Assembly (NCBI RefSeq): GCF_029285175.1
Contig: NZ_JABEDH010000002.1
Coordinates: forward strand, 248,001-312,000
Source of the DNA: Sulfitobacter sp. M05
GTDB taxonomy: Bacteria; Pseudomonadota; Alphaproteobacteria; Rhodobacterales; Rhodobacteraceae
DNA length: 64,000 nucleotides
Direction of reading: 5' to 3'
The notes below the pieces were generated by a model. The model was given only the letters and a program-made list of their open reading frames with translations. It was not told where the DNA came from and made no database searches. The position numbers were made by a program, and so were the translations under genes. Positions 7,869 through 16,960 of this stretch are shown here, piece after piece (the first letter of the stretch is position 1; the number at the start of each line of letters is the position of its first letter).

Positions 7869-8481
7869 AGTTTCATTCTCTTTTTGGCCTTATATCCTGC
7901 GGAGGTTTGGAGGCAGAGCCTCCAATCTATCAAATCGAATGCGGGCTTGCCCGCACCTTTGCGTTACAGCTACCTCAAACACAGGGCTAATGAAAATCCC
8001 GCGACTGGGGGATCACGCCCACATCACGCGGATGTTTATGCCCGCCAAACTGTCCAGCGGCACGAAAACGGATGCACCATGTCTGTCGGAATCGCCCCCG
8101 GTCGCACAATCGCCACCTCGATCACCTGATCATAAAAAGGTGCGCAGCTTAAATTGCGGGAATTGTTTCGCCATTGACCGCTTCTGTGACCCGTCTTGCA
8201 TTGCCTCTACCCACTGTTTTCGGGAAGTGGAGGCCCTACCCACAGGTTTACTGCATTACATCCGCTTGACCCGATGCGGCCTGTTTCTCTGACATGTAAA
8301 AATAGCAACAAAAGACCGCGATTTTCGTGCTATCCAAGGGCCTGCTTTGCCCTGTTGTCGATGATTCAAAAGGTGAGGACGGCACACCCGAACGAAAAAG
8401 AATCGCCACACGCAGAAGAATCACCCAAGGGTGACCCCTTACGCAGCCGCACCTGCCCGTCGTTAAACAGCCGCGAAAACC
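7869..8481. other. Intergenic stretch upstream of selD
   Basis: This 613-bp stretch holds the selD promoter and the 3' flank of the MarR gene. It contains two hairpins near selD (listed separately) and nothing else I can assign. A short minus-strand frame (about 8041-8110) ending [16 protein letters not shown] might be a decayed domain but has no start. Confidence 0.5.
7907..7955 (-). repeat. Twin hairpins in the selD leader
   Basis: Two perfect stem-loops stand side by side: ttggaggc/gcctccaa (7907-7925, 3-nt loop) and tgcgggc/gcccgca (7940-7955, 2-nt loop). They lie 39-87 bp upstream of the selD GTG. The first resembles the G-rich hairpin between soeA and soeB (27916). They could be a dispersed repeat, a terminator of upstream transcription or a leader structure. 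Confidence 0.45.
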
Positions 8482-9006
8482 CTAGCGCAGCAAAGGACGC
8501 GCCAACAGCGCCTCAAGCAAGTCGCTGCCCCGTTCTGTCAGCTTCCCAAGGATGGAATCAAGAAGCTGCACCTCTTCCGCACTCAGCACATCCAGGAGCA
8601 TTTCATTGCTGCGAATGACATCCTCGAATATCCGGTGATACAACAAAAGCCCTTCATCGGTGGGTTCCAGCGCAATTGCCCGCCCGTCGTCTGGATCCGG
8701 AAAACTGCGGATCAACCTTTTGTTTAACAAGGATTTTGTCACGCGGCTGGTCTGACTTTTGTCCATCAGCAAGATATCCGCCAAGCCACCAGCGCGGGTC
8801 GGCGCACGGCTCTTCACCAAGGCCAACAAACGCCACTCGTTCAAACTCAGGTCAAAACTACTCTGGCCGCAAATCTGCGCCGCACGTTCGGAAATCGCGG
8901 TCAGACGATGCAAACGAAATGTAAAAACGTCCTCAACAGTCTGTTCATCCGTATATTTGCGCACGTCCTCGCACGCATCAAAAGGAACTTGAAATCCGTC
9001 AGCCAT
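8482..9006 (-). CDS. MarR family transcriptional regulator
   Basis: The protein has 174 residues when started at the ATG at 9006, which has a good ribosome site (gggaga) seven bases upstream; the open frame runs 20 codons further but without such a site. It has a winged helix-turn-helix (about 45-120): LSLNEWRLLALV, then LADILLMDKSQTSRVTKSL as recognition helix, and the wing FPDPDDGRAIALEPTDEG. Flanking helices would form the dimer interface. Ligand and targets are unknown. It is divergent from the helicase gene, 370 bp apart, and does not form an operon. Confidence 0.88.
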   Translation of the reverse strand: MADGFQVPFDACEDVRKYTDEQTVEDVFTFRLHRLTAISERAAQICGQSSFDLSLNEWRLLALVKSRAPTRAGGLADILLMDKSQTSRVTKSLLNKRLIRSFPDPDDGRAIALEPTDEGLLLYHRIFEDVIRSNEMLLDVLSAEEVQLLDSILGKLTERGSDLLEALLARPLLR

Positions 9007-9376
9007 AACATTCTCCCGCAATGCCGGATATAAACTATACTCGCAAATGTCACTAATCAGCGGCACCAGACCTTACGTCGCCCAGAACAGCTACCCAAAT
9101 ATAAACGTGCATCGCAGGCCCAAAACAACAGCTCTGCTTTTTAAACATCAATCTTCGCAGGTAAAACCCCACACGGCAACAGTAACACATTCACCCCATA
9201 GGCCAAAGCACATCTCTGTTAAGCCGCAGGTAAACCGTGCGCTGCCCCTGTCGCGCCAACAAAATCATGTACATTCATGCGCAGACCCCTTACAGGCGGG
9301 CGAAACACATGCCTCGGCCAGACGCCTGAGGCTGCCGCGCCCCTTGCACGGCCCCCCTCAGAACAGGACGACACAC
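9007..9376. promoter_or_regulatory. Divergent promoter region, MarR gene / DEAD-box helicase
   Basis: This 370-bp gap between divergent starts must carry both promoters. The part nearest the helicase (about 9290-9375) is GC-rich with a small stem (gcctc...gaggc). A long structured leader would fit cold-shock type control known for DeaD-like helicases, but the sequence alone does not prove it. Confidence 0.4.
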
Positions 9377-11500
9377 GTGATCCAGACAATCGCAGATGCG
9401 CTTGAAGCGCAAGGCTATGAAACATTAACAGCCGTACAACAGGCCGTCACCGACGCGGCCCTGGCCGACAAGGACCTGTTGGTCTCGGCGCAAACCGGTT
9501 CCGGCAAAACGGTCGCCTTTGGCCTTGCCATCGCCCCCACACTTCTGGGCGAAGAACCGCGCTTCGGCCCGGCCGCCTCTCCGCTTGCACTGGTCATCGC
9601 ACCAACCCGCGAGCTGGCCATGCAGGTGGCACGCGAACTCAGCTGGCTCTACGCCAAGGCCGGTGCCATCGTGACCACCTGTGTCGGCGGCATGGACCAA
9701 CGCACCGAACGCCGCGCCCTTGACCGCGGGGCACATATCGTTGTCGCCACCCCGGGCCGCCTGTGCGATCACATCAAACGCAGCAACATCGACCTCAGCG
9801 AATTGCGCGCCGTGATCCTGGATGAAGCTGACGAAATGCTCGACATGGGCTTTCGCGAGGAACTTGAATTCATCCTCGATGAAGCCCCCGAAGACCGCCG
9901 CACCCTGTTGTTCTCGGCCACCGTGCCGGCCCCCATCGCAAAGCTGGCCAAATCCTACCAAAAGGATGCACAGCGCATCGCAACTGTGGGTGAAACCAAA
10001 CAACATGCCGATATCGAATACCGTGCAATGCAGGTGCATCCGCGGGACACGGAAAACGCCATCATCAACGTGCTGCGCTTTTACGAGGCCAAGAACGCCA
10101 TCGTGTTTTGCAACACCCGCGCTGCCGTGGCACGTCTGACCACCAAATTCACCAACCGCGGGTTCTCGGTTGTGGCCCTGTCCGGTGAATTGTCACAATC
10201 CGAACGCACCAACGCCCTGCAAGCCCTGCGCGATGGCCGCGCCCGCGTCTGTGTGGCCACGGATGTGGCGGCGCGCGGCATCGACCTGCCCAACCTAGAA
10301 CTGGTGATTCACGCCGACTTGCCCAGCAACGCCGACACATTGCTGCACCGCTCGGGACGTACCGGTCGCGCCGGGCGCAAGGGCGTCTCTGCCCTGATCG
10401 TGCCGGCCAAAATGAAAACCAAGGCCAGCCGCCTGCTGGGCTGGGCCAAGCTAACGGCAAATTGGGGCCCTGCCCCCTCTGCCGAAGAAGTAAACGCCGC
10501 CGATGAAGAGCGCCTGCTGTCCGATCCCGCATGGTCCAACCCCGCCCCCGAAGACGCTGCCGGTTTCGTGACATCCCTGACCGAGAAATTCAGCCCCGAA
10601 CAGCTGGCCACTGCCTTCGTCAACCTCTACCGCTCGCGCGCTTCGGCCCCCGAGGATCTGACCGATCCGGGCACCAAGGACGACCGCCCGCGCCCCAGCT
10701 TCGGGCCATCGGTCTGGTTCTCGGTCTCGACCGGCCGCAACGACGGTGCCGAACCGCGCACCCTGTTGCCGATGCTGTGCAACAAGGGCGACCTGACCAA
10801 GGATGATGTCGGCGCAATCCGCGTGCAACAGGATCACAGCTTTGTCGAAATCCTTGCCTCTTCAGCGGATAAATTCATCAATGCCCTTGGCCCCGACCGC
10901 GTGGTCGAAGAAGGGGCCATCGTGACCAAGCTCGACAAGGCCCCCGATCTGCCACGGGGCCGGTCCGATCGCGGCCCCCGTCCTGATCGCGGCCCCCGTC
11001 CCGACAGAGGGCCAAAACCGCCGCACCGCAAGTCCAGCAGCTATGACCCGGACGCCGCACCGGCTCCGCGCAAACCACGCCCCGCCGCCGCACATGGCCA
11101 TGCAGACGAGGCACGTGCGGACAAGCCAAGATTTGACAAGCCAAAGCACAAGCACGCAGACAAGCCCAAAGGCGAACGCCCGCCCAAGTCTCACAAGACC
11201 GAGCGCAGCCCGATGAAACCCGGTGCCACCCCAAGGCCAAAATCAAACGGCGACGCACCGGCAAAACCCAAGGCCAAAGCGGTCTGGAAAAAAGACGGGC
11301 CCAAGGCGGATGCCCCACGTGGTGCCAAACCCAAGGGTGGCAAACCGTTCAAAGCCCGCGAAGAAGCGCCCGCCGGCGCAAAAAGCTATAAGCGCGCCTC
11401 TGATCCCTCCAAGCGGTTCACCCCGCCCAACAAGATCGGCAAGCAGGGCGGAAAACCCAAGGGCAAAGGTGGGGCCACCACCCCGCGCCGGGGCAAGTAA
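9377..11500 (+). CDS. deaD: DEAD-box ATP-dependent RNA helicase
   Basis: I chose the GTG at 9377 (preceded by aggacgacacac), giving 707 residues; the open frame upstream is not family-like. Helicase motifs in order: AQTGSGKT (I), PTRELA (Ia), DEADEMLDMGF (II), FSATVP (III), FCNTRAAV (IV), ATDVAARGIDLP (V), HRSGRTGRAGRKG (VI). A DbpA/CsdA-like RNA-binding domain follows at about 450-520 (SFVEILASSADKFI). The last 180 residues are a Lys/Pro/Arg-rich disordered tail with repeated GPRPDR. It probably unwinds structured RNA in ribosome assembly or mRNA turnover. A terminator follows at 11575. The exact subfamily (DeaD versus DbpA) is less certain. Confidence 0.92.
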   Translation: MIQTIADALEAQGYETLTAVQQAVTDAALADKDLLVSAQTGSGKTVAFGLAIAPTLLGEEPRFGPAASPLALVIAPTRELAMQVARELSWLYAKAGAIVTTCVGGMDQRTERRALDRGAHIVVATPGRLCDHIKRSNIDLSELRAVILDEADEMLDMGFREELEFILDEAPEDRRTLLFSATVPAPIAKLAKSYQKDAQRIATVGETKQHADIEYRAMQVHPRDTENAIINVLRFYEAKNAIVFCNTRAAVARLTTKFTNRGFSVVALSGELSQSERTNALQALRDGRARVCVATDVAARGIDLPNLELVIHADLPSNADTLLHRSGRTGRAGRKGVSALIVPAKMKTKASRLLGWAKLTANWGPAPSAEEVNAADEERLLSDPAWSNPAPEDAAGFVTSLTEKFSPEQLATAFVNLYRSRASAPEDLTDPGTKDDRPRPSFGPSVWFSVSTGRNDGAEPRTLLPMLCNKGDLTKDDVGAIRVQQDHSFVEILASSADKFINALGPDRVVEEGAIVTKLDKAPDLPRGRSDRGPRPDRGPRPDRGPKPPHRKSSSYDPDAAPAPRKPRPAAAHGHADEARADKPRFDKPKHKHADKPKGERPPKSHKTERSPMKPGATPRPKSNGDAPAKPKAKAVWKKDGPKADAPRGAKPKGGKPFKAREEAPAGAKSYKRASDPSKRFTPPNKIGKQGGKPKGKGGATTPRRGK

Positions 11501-11574
11501 CCGCAGCAACAGGGACGGAAACTTTCAAAGTTTCCGTACGTTTTCTTTGAAAGAAAGCGGTCCCAAATAGCACA

Positions 11575-11616
11575 AACAAAAAAACGCCGAAGGAAACCTT
11601 CGGCGTTTTCTTTTTG
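11575..11616. terminator. Bidirectional terminator between helicase and tauC
   Basis: A perfect 11-bp stem aacgccgaagg/ccttcggcgtt (11583-11593 and 11597-11607) has a 3-nt loop, an A-run on the left and ttttctttttg on the right. It serves both convergent genes. A further palindrome, ggaaacttt c aaagtttcc, lies at 11518-11536. Confidence 0.9.
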
Positions 11617-11647
11617 CGTGGCATTGACGATCCAGCGCGAAACCGGA

Positions 11648-12916
11648 TCAGCCTTTGCCCTTCCATGGCACCAGGAACTTCTCGGCGGCGCGCATCATCA
11701 TATCAATGCCAAAACCGATCACACCAATCAGGATGATGCCCATGATCACAATATCTGTGTTCTGGAACTTGGACGCCGTCATGATCATCATACCGGCCCC
11801 CTGTTCCGCCGCGACCAGTTCTGCGGCCACAACCGTGCCCCAACAAACTCCCATAGCAACCCGCGCACCGGTGAAAATCTCCGGCAGGGAATTGGGGATA
11901 ATCACATGGCGCATGATCTGCCATTTGCTGGCCCCCAGCGAATAGGCCGCATGAACCTTGGAAATCTTGACGCCAGACACACCCGAGCGTGCCGCAATCG
12001 CCATAATCCACAGCGCCGCAAGGAACAGCAGGATGATCTTGCCGCCTTCGCCGATACCAAACCAGATGATCACCAGCGGAATCAACGCCAGCGGCGGTAC
12101 GGGACGCATGAATTCCACAATCGGATCAAACCAGCCGCGGAACCAGTTGCTCAGCCCCATGGCATAGCCCAGCGGAATGCCGACAACCGCACCGAACAGG
12201 AACCCGACAACAACCCGGAATAACGAGAACCCCAGATGCTCTAGCAAGGTGAAATTGCGAAACCCTTCCGATGCGATCTGCAAGGACCGTGTCCAGACTT
12301 CTTCCGGTGATGGCAAATACAGCGGCTGCATCTGCCAGCCTTTGGAGGGTTCGAAATTGGGCGTGCCCTTGTCCGACAGGGTTACACTGCCGTTTTCGGT
12401 TTTTACCGTCTGGCCCGGTGCAATCTTCTGGCCGTCAATCGCAATCACCCGCGCGCCGTCTCTTTTGGTCAGGTCGTCATTCTTGTCCACGGCAACCAAT
12501 CCGGTGCGCCACTGTGCAATCGCAACGGAATCGTTCTTGGCGAAACCGTCCCCCGGTTCAACCGCGGGCGCGTCTACCGCTTCGCCGCGCGGATAAACCA
12601 CAACCGTGACCGTCGCGTCATCAGGGGCCTGCCCCTCGGCCTGAGCCGTATAGGTGAAACTTGTGGTCCCCAGAAACGGGGCCGGCGCATGTAGGAAACC
12701 CGGCAGCAGGCTTGAACCTGTGAACATGCCCCACATCAGGAATATCGTCAGAACCGAGATGATCCCCGCCGCACGGTTAGGCCGCACTGCGCTTTCATCT
12801 CCGAAGGTTACGGTCTTGAGCGAAGTATAATCTTTGACCCCGCGCCCTTGCACCACCTTGGTGACAATGAAAAACGCCGCTGCAAAAATCAGCACATAAA
12901 TGATCAGAGGAATCAT
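11648..12916 (-). CDS. tauC: Taurine ABC transporter permease, extended N-terminus
   Basis: The protein has 422 residues, far longer than the usual TauC/SsuC of about 250-280. The C-terminal 230 residues are a normal BPD_transp_1 permease with the coupling loop AARSGVSGVKISKVHAAYSLGASKWQIMRHVIIP. The extra part is one N-terminal helix (3-20), a second hydrophobic segment (about 50-70) and a soluble insert (about 75-200) before the permease core. It forms the membrane channel for taurine uptake. The ATG overlaps the tauB stop by four bases (ATGA). Order of transcription is tauA-tauB-tauC. Confidence 0.93.
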   Translation of the reverse strand: MIPLIIYVLIFAAAFFIVTKVVQGRGVKDYTSLKTVTFGDESAVRPNRAAGIISVLTIFLMWGMFTGSSLLPGFLHAPAPFLGTTSFTYTAQAEGQAPDDATVTVVVYPRGEAVDAPAVEPGDGFAKNDSVAIAQWRTGLVAVDKNDDLTKRDGARVIAIDGQKIAPGQTVKTENGSVTLSDKGTPNFEPSKGWQMQPLYLPSPEEVWTRSLQIASEGFRNFTLLEHLGFSLFRVVVGFLFGAVVGIPLGYAMGLSNWFRGWFDPIVEFMRPVPPLALIPLVIIWFGIGEGGKIILLFLAALWIMAIAARSGVSGVKISKVHAAYSLGASKWQIMRHVIIPNSLPEIFTGARVAMGVCWGTVVAAELVAAEQGAGMMIMTASKFQNTDIVIMGIILIGVIGFGIDMMMRAAEKFLVPWKGKG

Positions 12917-13719
12917 GCCGCGTCCTCCTTGGTGCCCATAATCTCTTCTTCCATGTCCCAGATCATATTCAGAATTTCTTCACGCTTGGGCCCAAAGTCG
13001 GGATGTTTCTTAACTTCTCGCAGATCCGCGCCAACACCCAACTCGGCAAAGGGCAGACGGTATTCCTTGTGAATACGCCCGGGACGCGGTGCCATCACGA
13101 TCAGACGTTCGCCCAAGAGCAGCGCCTCTTCCACCGAATGGGTGATCAGGATGATCGTCTTGCCGGTCTCTTTCCACAGCTTCAACACCAGAGACTGCAT
13201 CTTTTCACGGGTCAAAGCATCCAATGCGCCCAGCGGTTCATCCATCAGGATGACATCGGGATCATTCGCCAGACAGCGGGCCAAAGCCACACGCTGCTGC
13301 ATCCCGCCAGACAGCTCATAAACCGCCTTTTCCTTGAAATCCTGCAACCCCACCACATCCAGCAGGTGATCCACAATCTCGTTCTTGTCGTTCTTCGGCA
13401 TACCCTTCATCGACGGCCCGAAACCGACATTCTCGCGCACCGACATCCACTCAAACAGCGCCCCTTGCTGGAACACCATACCGCGCTCCGCATCCGGCCC
13501 TGTGATCTGATGCCCGTTCAATGTCATCACACCGCTGGTCGGGGCCAGAAACCCCGCAACAATGTTCAAGAGCGTGGTCTTACCACAGCCCGACGGCCCC
13601 AAAACGCTCAGCAACTCGCCCGCCTTCAGGTCTATCGACACATCCTGCAAAGCCTGCACATGCCCGCCATCCGGCAGATCAAAACGCATCGAAAGTTTAT
13701 CTATGGAAAGTCCGGTCAT
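12913..13719 (-). CDS. tauB: Taurine ABC transporter ATP-binding protein
   Basis: The protein has 268 residues from the ATG at 13719 (MTGLSIDKLSMRF), chosen over a GTG 16 codons earlier because it follows a ggtggga ribosome site and matches family N-termini. It has Walker A GPSGCGKTT, Q-loop (FQQGALFEWM), signature LSGGMQQRVALARCL, Walker B VILMDEPLGALD and switch His (ITHSVEEAL), all intact. It powers TauC. The C-terminal segment of about 40 residues (DLREVKKHPDFGPKRE...) is normal for nitrate/taurine-type ATPases. Confidence 0.95.
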   Translation of the reverse strand: MTGLSIDKLSMRFDLPDGGHVQALQDVSIDLKAGELLSVLGPSGCGKTTLLNIVAGFLAPTSGVMTLNGHQITGPDAERGMVFQQGALFEWMSVRENVGFGPSMKGMPKNDKNEIVDHLLDVVGLQDFKEKAVYELSGGMQQRVALARCLANDPDVILMDEPLGALDALTREKMQSLVLKLWKETGKTIILITHSVEEALLLGERLIVMAPRPGRIHKEYRLPFAELGVGADLREVKKHPDFGPKREEILNMIWDMEEEIMGTKEDAA

Positions 13720-13799
13720 ATCCACGATCCCACCCCTGTCAGGGTTTAAGGGCAGGGTTTTCCCCACCTCAGCTTCATTTATACGAAAATCGCAAGTGC

Positions 13800-13826
13800 G
13801 GTGCGGCCCCGATGCAGGGCCGCACC
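13800..13826 (-). terminator. Intercistronic hairpin tauA-tauB
   Basis: A perfect 10-bp stem ggtgcggccc/gggccgcacc with a 7-nt loop begins nine bases after the tauA stop and 80 bases before the tauB start. There is no T-run, so it more likely protects the tauA 3' end or attenuates transcription, giving excess binding protein over membrane parts, as is common in ABC operons. Confidence 0.7.
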
Positions 13827-13834
13827 AAGGTCGC

Positions 13835-14836
13835 TTACATGCCTTTGGCGGCTTCCAGCGGACCAGTGTTCACTGTACCGGCATAGCTGTCGAGCGCTGA
13901 ATCGATGGAACCCGCTTCAACAAATACATCCGCCACGCCCTTCATGAAGGGGGCCGCGTTGCCACCCAACCAGGCCGAAGACAGCTGCTCTTCGATCGAC
14001 GGGAAAACAAACCCGGAAATCGACGACTTTGCGGCATCAACATCCATACCGGACTGCTCGGCAATCACCGCCAGCATCTCGTCGCTTTGGTTCGCGTTCC
14101 AATCGGCATTAGCATCCGCTGTCACTTTGACAAACTTGGCCACAACATCACCGTTTTCGGCGATATAGGACGCAGGTGCAGAGGTCACATCAAACACCAG
14201 AATGCCCAGTTCGGTCTTTTCCGCACCAGTCAGCAGAATGTTGCCGTATTCTTTCATCCGGCTCAGGCCACCGCCCCAACCACAGGCAAAATCAACCGCG
14301 CCCTGTGACAGCGCCGCAGCACCTTCCGGCGGGGCCATATCAACAACCTGCAAGGTCGAAACATCAACGCCAAAGTGATCCATCTGGCGCAAGAAACCAT
14401 AATGCGCTGCGGTCCCCAGTGGCACGGCAACTTTCTTGCCCGCCAATTCGCCAGCAGAATCCTTGTCGATTTCCAGCTCTGAACGCACAACACAGTTGTC
14501 ATTATCGGAATAGGACACGGCCACATCTACGACCTGAATGTCTTGCCCGCCGGATGTTGCGACAACAAACGGGGGAACCCCCTGTGAAACAGACAGCTGT
14601 ACGTCGCCTGATGCCATCGCCGCAGACATCGCAGTACCGGTTTCAAAAGAAACCCAATTCACCTTCATGCCCAGCGCTTCGTCATAGGCACCTGATGCTT
14701 TGGCGGCAAGAAACGGCATCGGCCATTCAAGGAAATAGCCAACGGTAATTTCGCCGTGGCCGTCTGCAAACGCAGCCTGACCCGTCATCGCCATAACTGC
14801 AGCGGCGACAAAGCCTGTTGTTGTTTTCTTGATCAT
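13835..14836 (-). CDS. tauA: Taurine ABC transporter substrate-binding protein
   Basis: The protein has 333 residues from the ATG at 14836 (ribosome site aggga eight bases upstream). A signal peptide at 1-24 (MIKKTTTGFVAAAVMAMTGQAAFA) is followed by a NMT1/TauA-type periplasmic fold: ITVGYFLEWPMPF, FETGTAMSAAMASGDVQL, and KKVAVPLGTAAHYGFL. It captures taurine in the periplasm and delivers it to TauC. The clustering with tpa, tauR and xsc supports taurine as ligand. It is the first gene of tauABC, with its promoter in 14837-15196. Confidence 0.94.
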   Translation of the reverse strand: MIKKTTTGFVAAAVMAMTGQAAFADGHGEITVGYFLEWPMPFLAAKASGAYDEALGMKVNWVSFETGTAMSAAMASGDVQLSVSQGVPPFVVATSGGQDIQVVDVAVSYSDNDNCVVRSELEIDKDSAGELAGKKVAVPLGTAAHYGFLRQMDHFGVDVSTLQVVDMAPPEGAAALSQGAVDFACGWGGGLSRMKEYGNILLTGAEKTELGILVFDVTSAPASYIAENGDVVAKFVKVTADANADWNANQSDEMLAVIAEQSGMDVDAAKSSISGFVFPSIEEQLSSAWLGGNAAPFMKGVADVFVEAGSIDSALDSYAGTVNTGPLEAAKGM

Positions 14837-15196
14837 TTTGTTCTCCCTAGTGAACATACCCACCGCAAGATTGCAGGGGCTCGATTACTCCGCCGACATC
14901 ATTGCCGGTCTTGGTTTGGCAGACAGTACATGCTGCGGGAAATGAAACCTGGAATCTCAATTCCCCACCATCAGCACATCCATCCGGCAACACCATGTCG
15001 CGTCTTTCCTGTTAGGGCAATCAATTCCGACTGGCTTTTCTTCCAATTTCTCACGTCGCCTCAGAAATCCACGTAACATCGCATCGTGTCATGACAGTGC
15101 TGCCGAAACCGGCAAACCAAAACGGCCACATGCGACAGTAACATGAGTCCAGTTCAGACCAAATCAAGTGATCTGGACTGAACCACTCACACTACT
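14837..15196 (-). promoter_or_regulatory. tauABC promoter region with candidate TauR sites
   Basis: This 360-bp region lies before tauA. Between 15143 and 15182 are several elements close to the TauR half-site: ctggactgaa (plus strand, 15173-15182), ttggtctgaa (minus, 15162-15153) and ctggactcat (minus, 15152-15143). The arrangement is less regular than at tpa and xsc. The rest shows nothing I can assign. Confidence 0.45.
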
Positions 15197-16960
15197 TTAC
15201 GCCATCACGGCAAACGGATCATCCACGACACCGACCAATGGCATCAGAAACATGCCGCTATCCGCTTCACTTGCCGCTTCGAAATAGCCATCTATCGCCG
15301 TTTGCGTCTCTGTGACGCTGCCCTGCGTCCCGTCAAAAAGCGCCATCGCAGCTGACGCATTATCCGTATCAGACATGCCTTTTGTAACAGAATAATATGC
15401 GCCGATGTCAGTTTTGGTGCTGAGGTACTGTTGATCGGCCCCTTGTTGGGCAATCTGTTCGCTGGTGCCGCCATCAATCGGGGCCTTCGCCCCTTGTAAG
15501 ACGCCCAGAATAAATTGGTCACGCCCAACCGTTCCGGCTTCCAGATGCCCCAGCCAGAAATCTACCCCCGCCTGATCACCCGCACGGCCCAGAACGTTGG
15601 AATAAACCGCTGTGACAAAATCCGCATTACTCAGATCGGGACCATAGGTTGCCCGTGTCTCGTCCTGATCAATAAACAGCGTCGCCATCTGTTCCAGCGT
15701 GGTGCCATTGGCAAAGGCCGTGCCCCAGAAATTCAGGCCAACCGCATCAGGCGCACGGTTGAAATAGGCAACATACAGCTCGATCACGCTTTCCATCTGT
15801 GTTTCGCTCAAACCCTGTGTGCCGGCAAATTTTGTCAGATCAAACGGTGCCACGGCCGCATCGCCAAATGTCAGGGCTTCAATCTCTTCCAGCGTGTCAG
15901 TGCCGTCACCATTGCCACGACGATCTTCGATTGTTGTGCCACCGGCACCCAATGTCAGCGTATAAAAACCCTGCGATCCTGAATAGACTGCGGTATCCAG
16001 CCCCGCACCGCCCTTCAACACGTCATCCCCGCCGTTCCCGGTTAGCATGTTCGCCAATGCGTTGCCGGTAATAACATCCGCGCCCGACCCGCCGCGCGCC
16101 TCTTCAATCTCGACACCAAAGGCAATCGTGTATCCGCCATTGGCAACCGTACCGCCATTGGACCCGACAAAGGACAGGTAACCGCCCCCTCCCTCATCCA
16201 GCCCAAGCGTGGCCGCCCGCAAATCAATCACTGCGTTATCGCTGGCGCTGGAAAAATCAATGCGGTCCTGCCCGCCCGTGTCCCAGATCGTATTCAGCGC
16301 CGGATCAATCCCGTAAACCGAATTCCCGGCAGCCGTGGTTGTGTTCGCCCCGTAAAGCAGTTGCAGCGCCGCAATATCCAACGCGCCAAAGGCCAGCGGC
16401 TCGCCGGTGATGTCCAGACCAGGGTGCAGGTTTGATGCCCCCGGATTATAGGACATCCGCGTCGCCAGTTCGGTGTTGTGGCTGAACGTTCCCAGATCAG
16501 CATCTGTATCCACGCCCGGCAATTTCGCCGGCCCGTCAAATGGGTGGCTCAGGCCAATGGAATGGCCGATCTCATGTATCACGGTCACATCATCCAGCCC
16601 GATAAAATCGGTCGGAATAACAATCTGTGAAACACCCGGGGCCTGCGGAATGGAAACGCCGGTTACAAAGGGATCTTCAAACTGGCTGATATGAATAAAT
16701 TCGATATTCACAGTGCCACCTGCCGGCACCTGCTGGAACGTCAGGTCGACCAATGTCGAGATATAGGCGAAATGATCCTGCACCAACGCCCGCTGCTGCG
16801 CGTTCCAATCCAGCGACGTGGTCAATGCGCCACTGTCATTGCCCGGATCAATTTCTACGCCAGCCCCCAGAAAACTGTAGGTGACATTTGTTGTCGTGAA
16901 GACATCCGATTGCTCATACGGGGACAAGCCTGCAAGCAACGGTGAATTGGTCGGGATCAT
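15197..16960 (-). CDS. M10-family (serralysin-like) secreted metalloprotease with DUF4214
   Basis: The protein has 587 residues from the ATG at 16960 (aaggaa ribosome site). The catalytic zinc motif HEIGHSIGLSH (HExxHxxGxxH) is followed by the Met-turn RMSYNPG, so the protease looks active. Next come an M10 C-terminal region with one RTX nonapeptide stretch (GNGGDDVLKGGAG, about 312-325) and a DUF4214 domain (about 390-500: VAYFNRAPDAVGLNFW). There is no N-terminal signal peptide; export would be by type I secretion through a C-terminal signal (the protein ends PLVGVVDDPFAVMA). An ABC/adaptor pair lies at 59.6-62.6 kb, but linkage is unproven. Confidence 0.9.
   Translation of the reverse strand: MIPTNSPLLAGLSPYEQSDVFTTTNVTYSFLGAGVEIDPGNDSGALTTSLDWNAQQRALVQDHFAYISTLVDLTFQQVPAGGTVNIEFIHISQFEDPFVTGVSIPQAPGVSQIVIPTDFIGLDDVTVIHEIGHSIGLSHPFDGPAKLPGVDTDADLGTFSHNTELATRMSYNPGASNLHPGLDITGEPLAFGALDIAALQLLYGANTTTAAGNSVYGIDPALNTIWDTGGQDRIDFSSASDNAVIDLRAATLGLDEGGGGYLSFVGSNGGTVANGGYTIAFGVEIEEARGGSGADVITGNALANMLTGNGGDDVLKGGAGLDTAVYSGSQGFYTLTLGAGGTTIEDRRGNGDGTDTLEEIEALTFGDAAVAPFDLTKFAGTQGLSETQMESVIELYVAYFNRAPDAVGLNFWGTAFANGTTLEQMATLFIDQDETRATYGPDLSNADFVTAVYSNVLGRAGDQAGVDFWLGHLEAGTVGRDQFILGVLQGAKAPIDGGTSEQIAQQGADQQYLSTKTDIGAYYSVTKGMSDTDNASAAMALFDGTQGSVTETQTAIDGYFEAASEADSGMFLMPLVGVVDDPFAVMA

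Noticed and set aside
7880-7960. Possible selenocysteine tRNA upstream of selD
   Set aside because: Two hairpins and a G-rich start looked tempting, but there is no UCA anticodon arm, T-loop or acceptor pairing.
8041-8110. Minus-strand fragment ending [16 protein letters not shown]
   Set aside because: It has no start codon and is flanked by stops; too short to assign.
14837-15196. Regular 23-bp TauR boxes before tauA
   Set aside because: Half-site-like words are present but their offsets (10 and about 24 bp, mixed strands) do not repeat the tpa/xsc pattern; kept only as a weak candidate.
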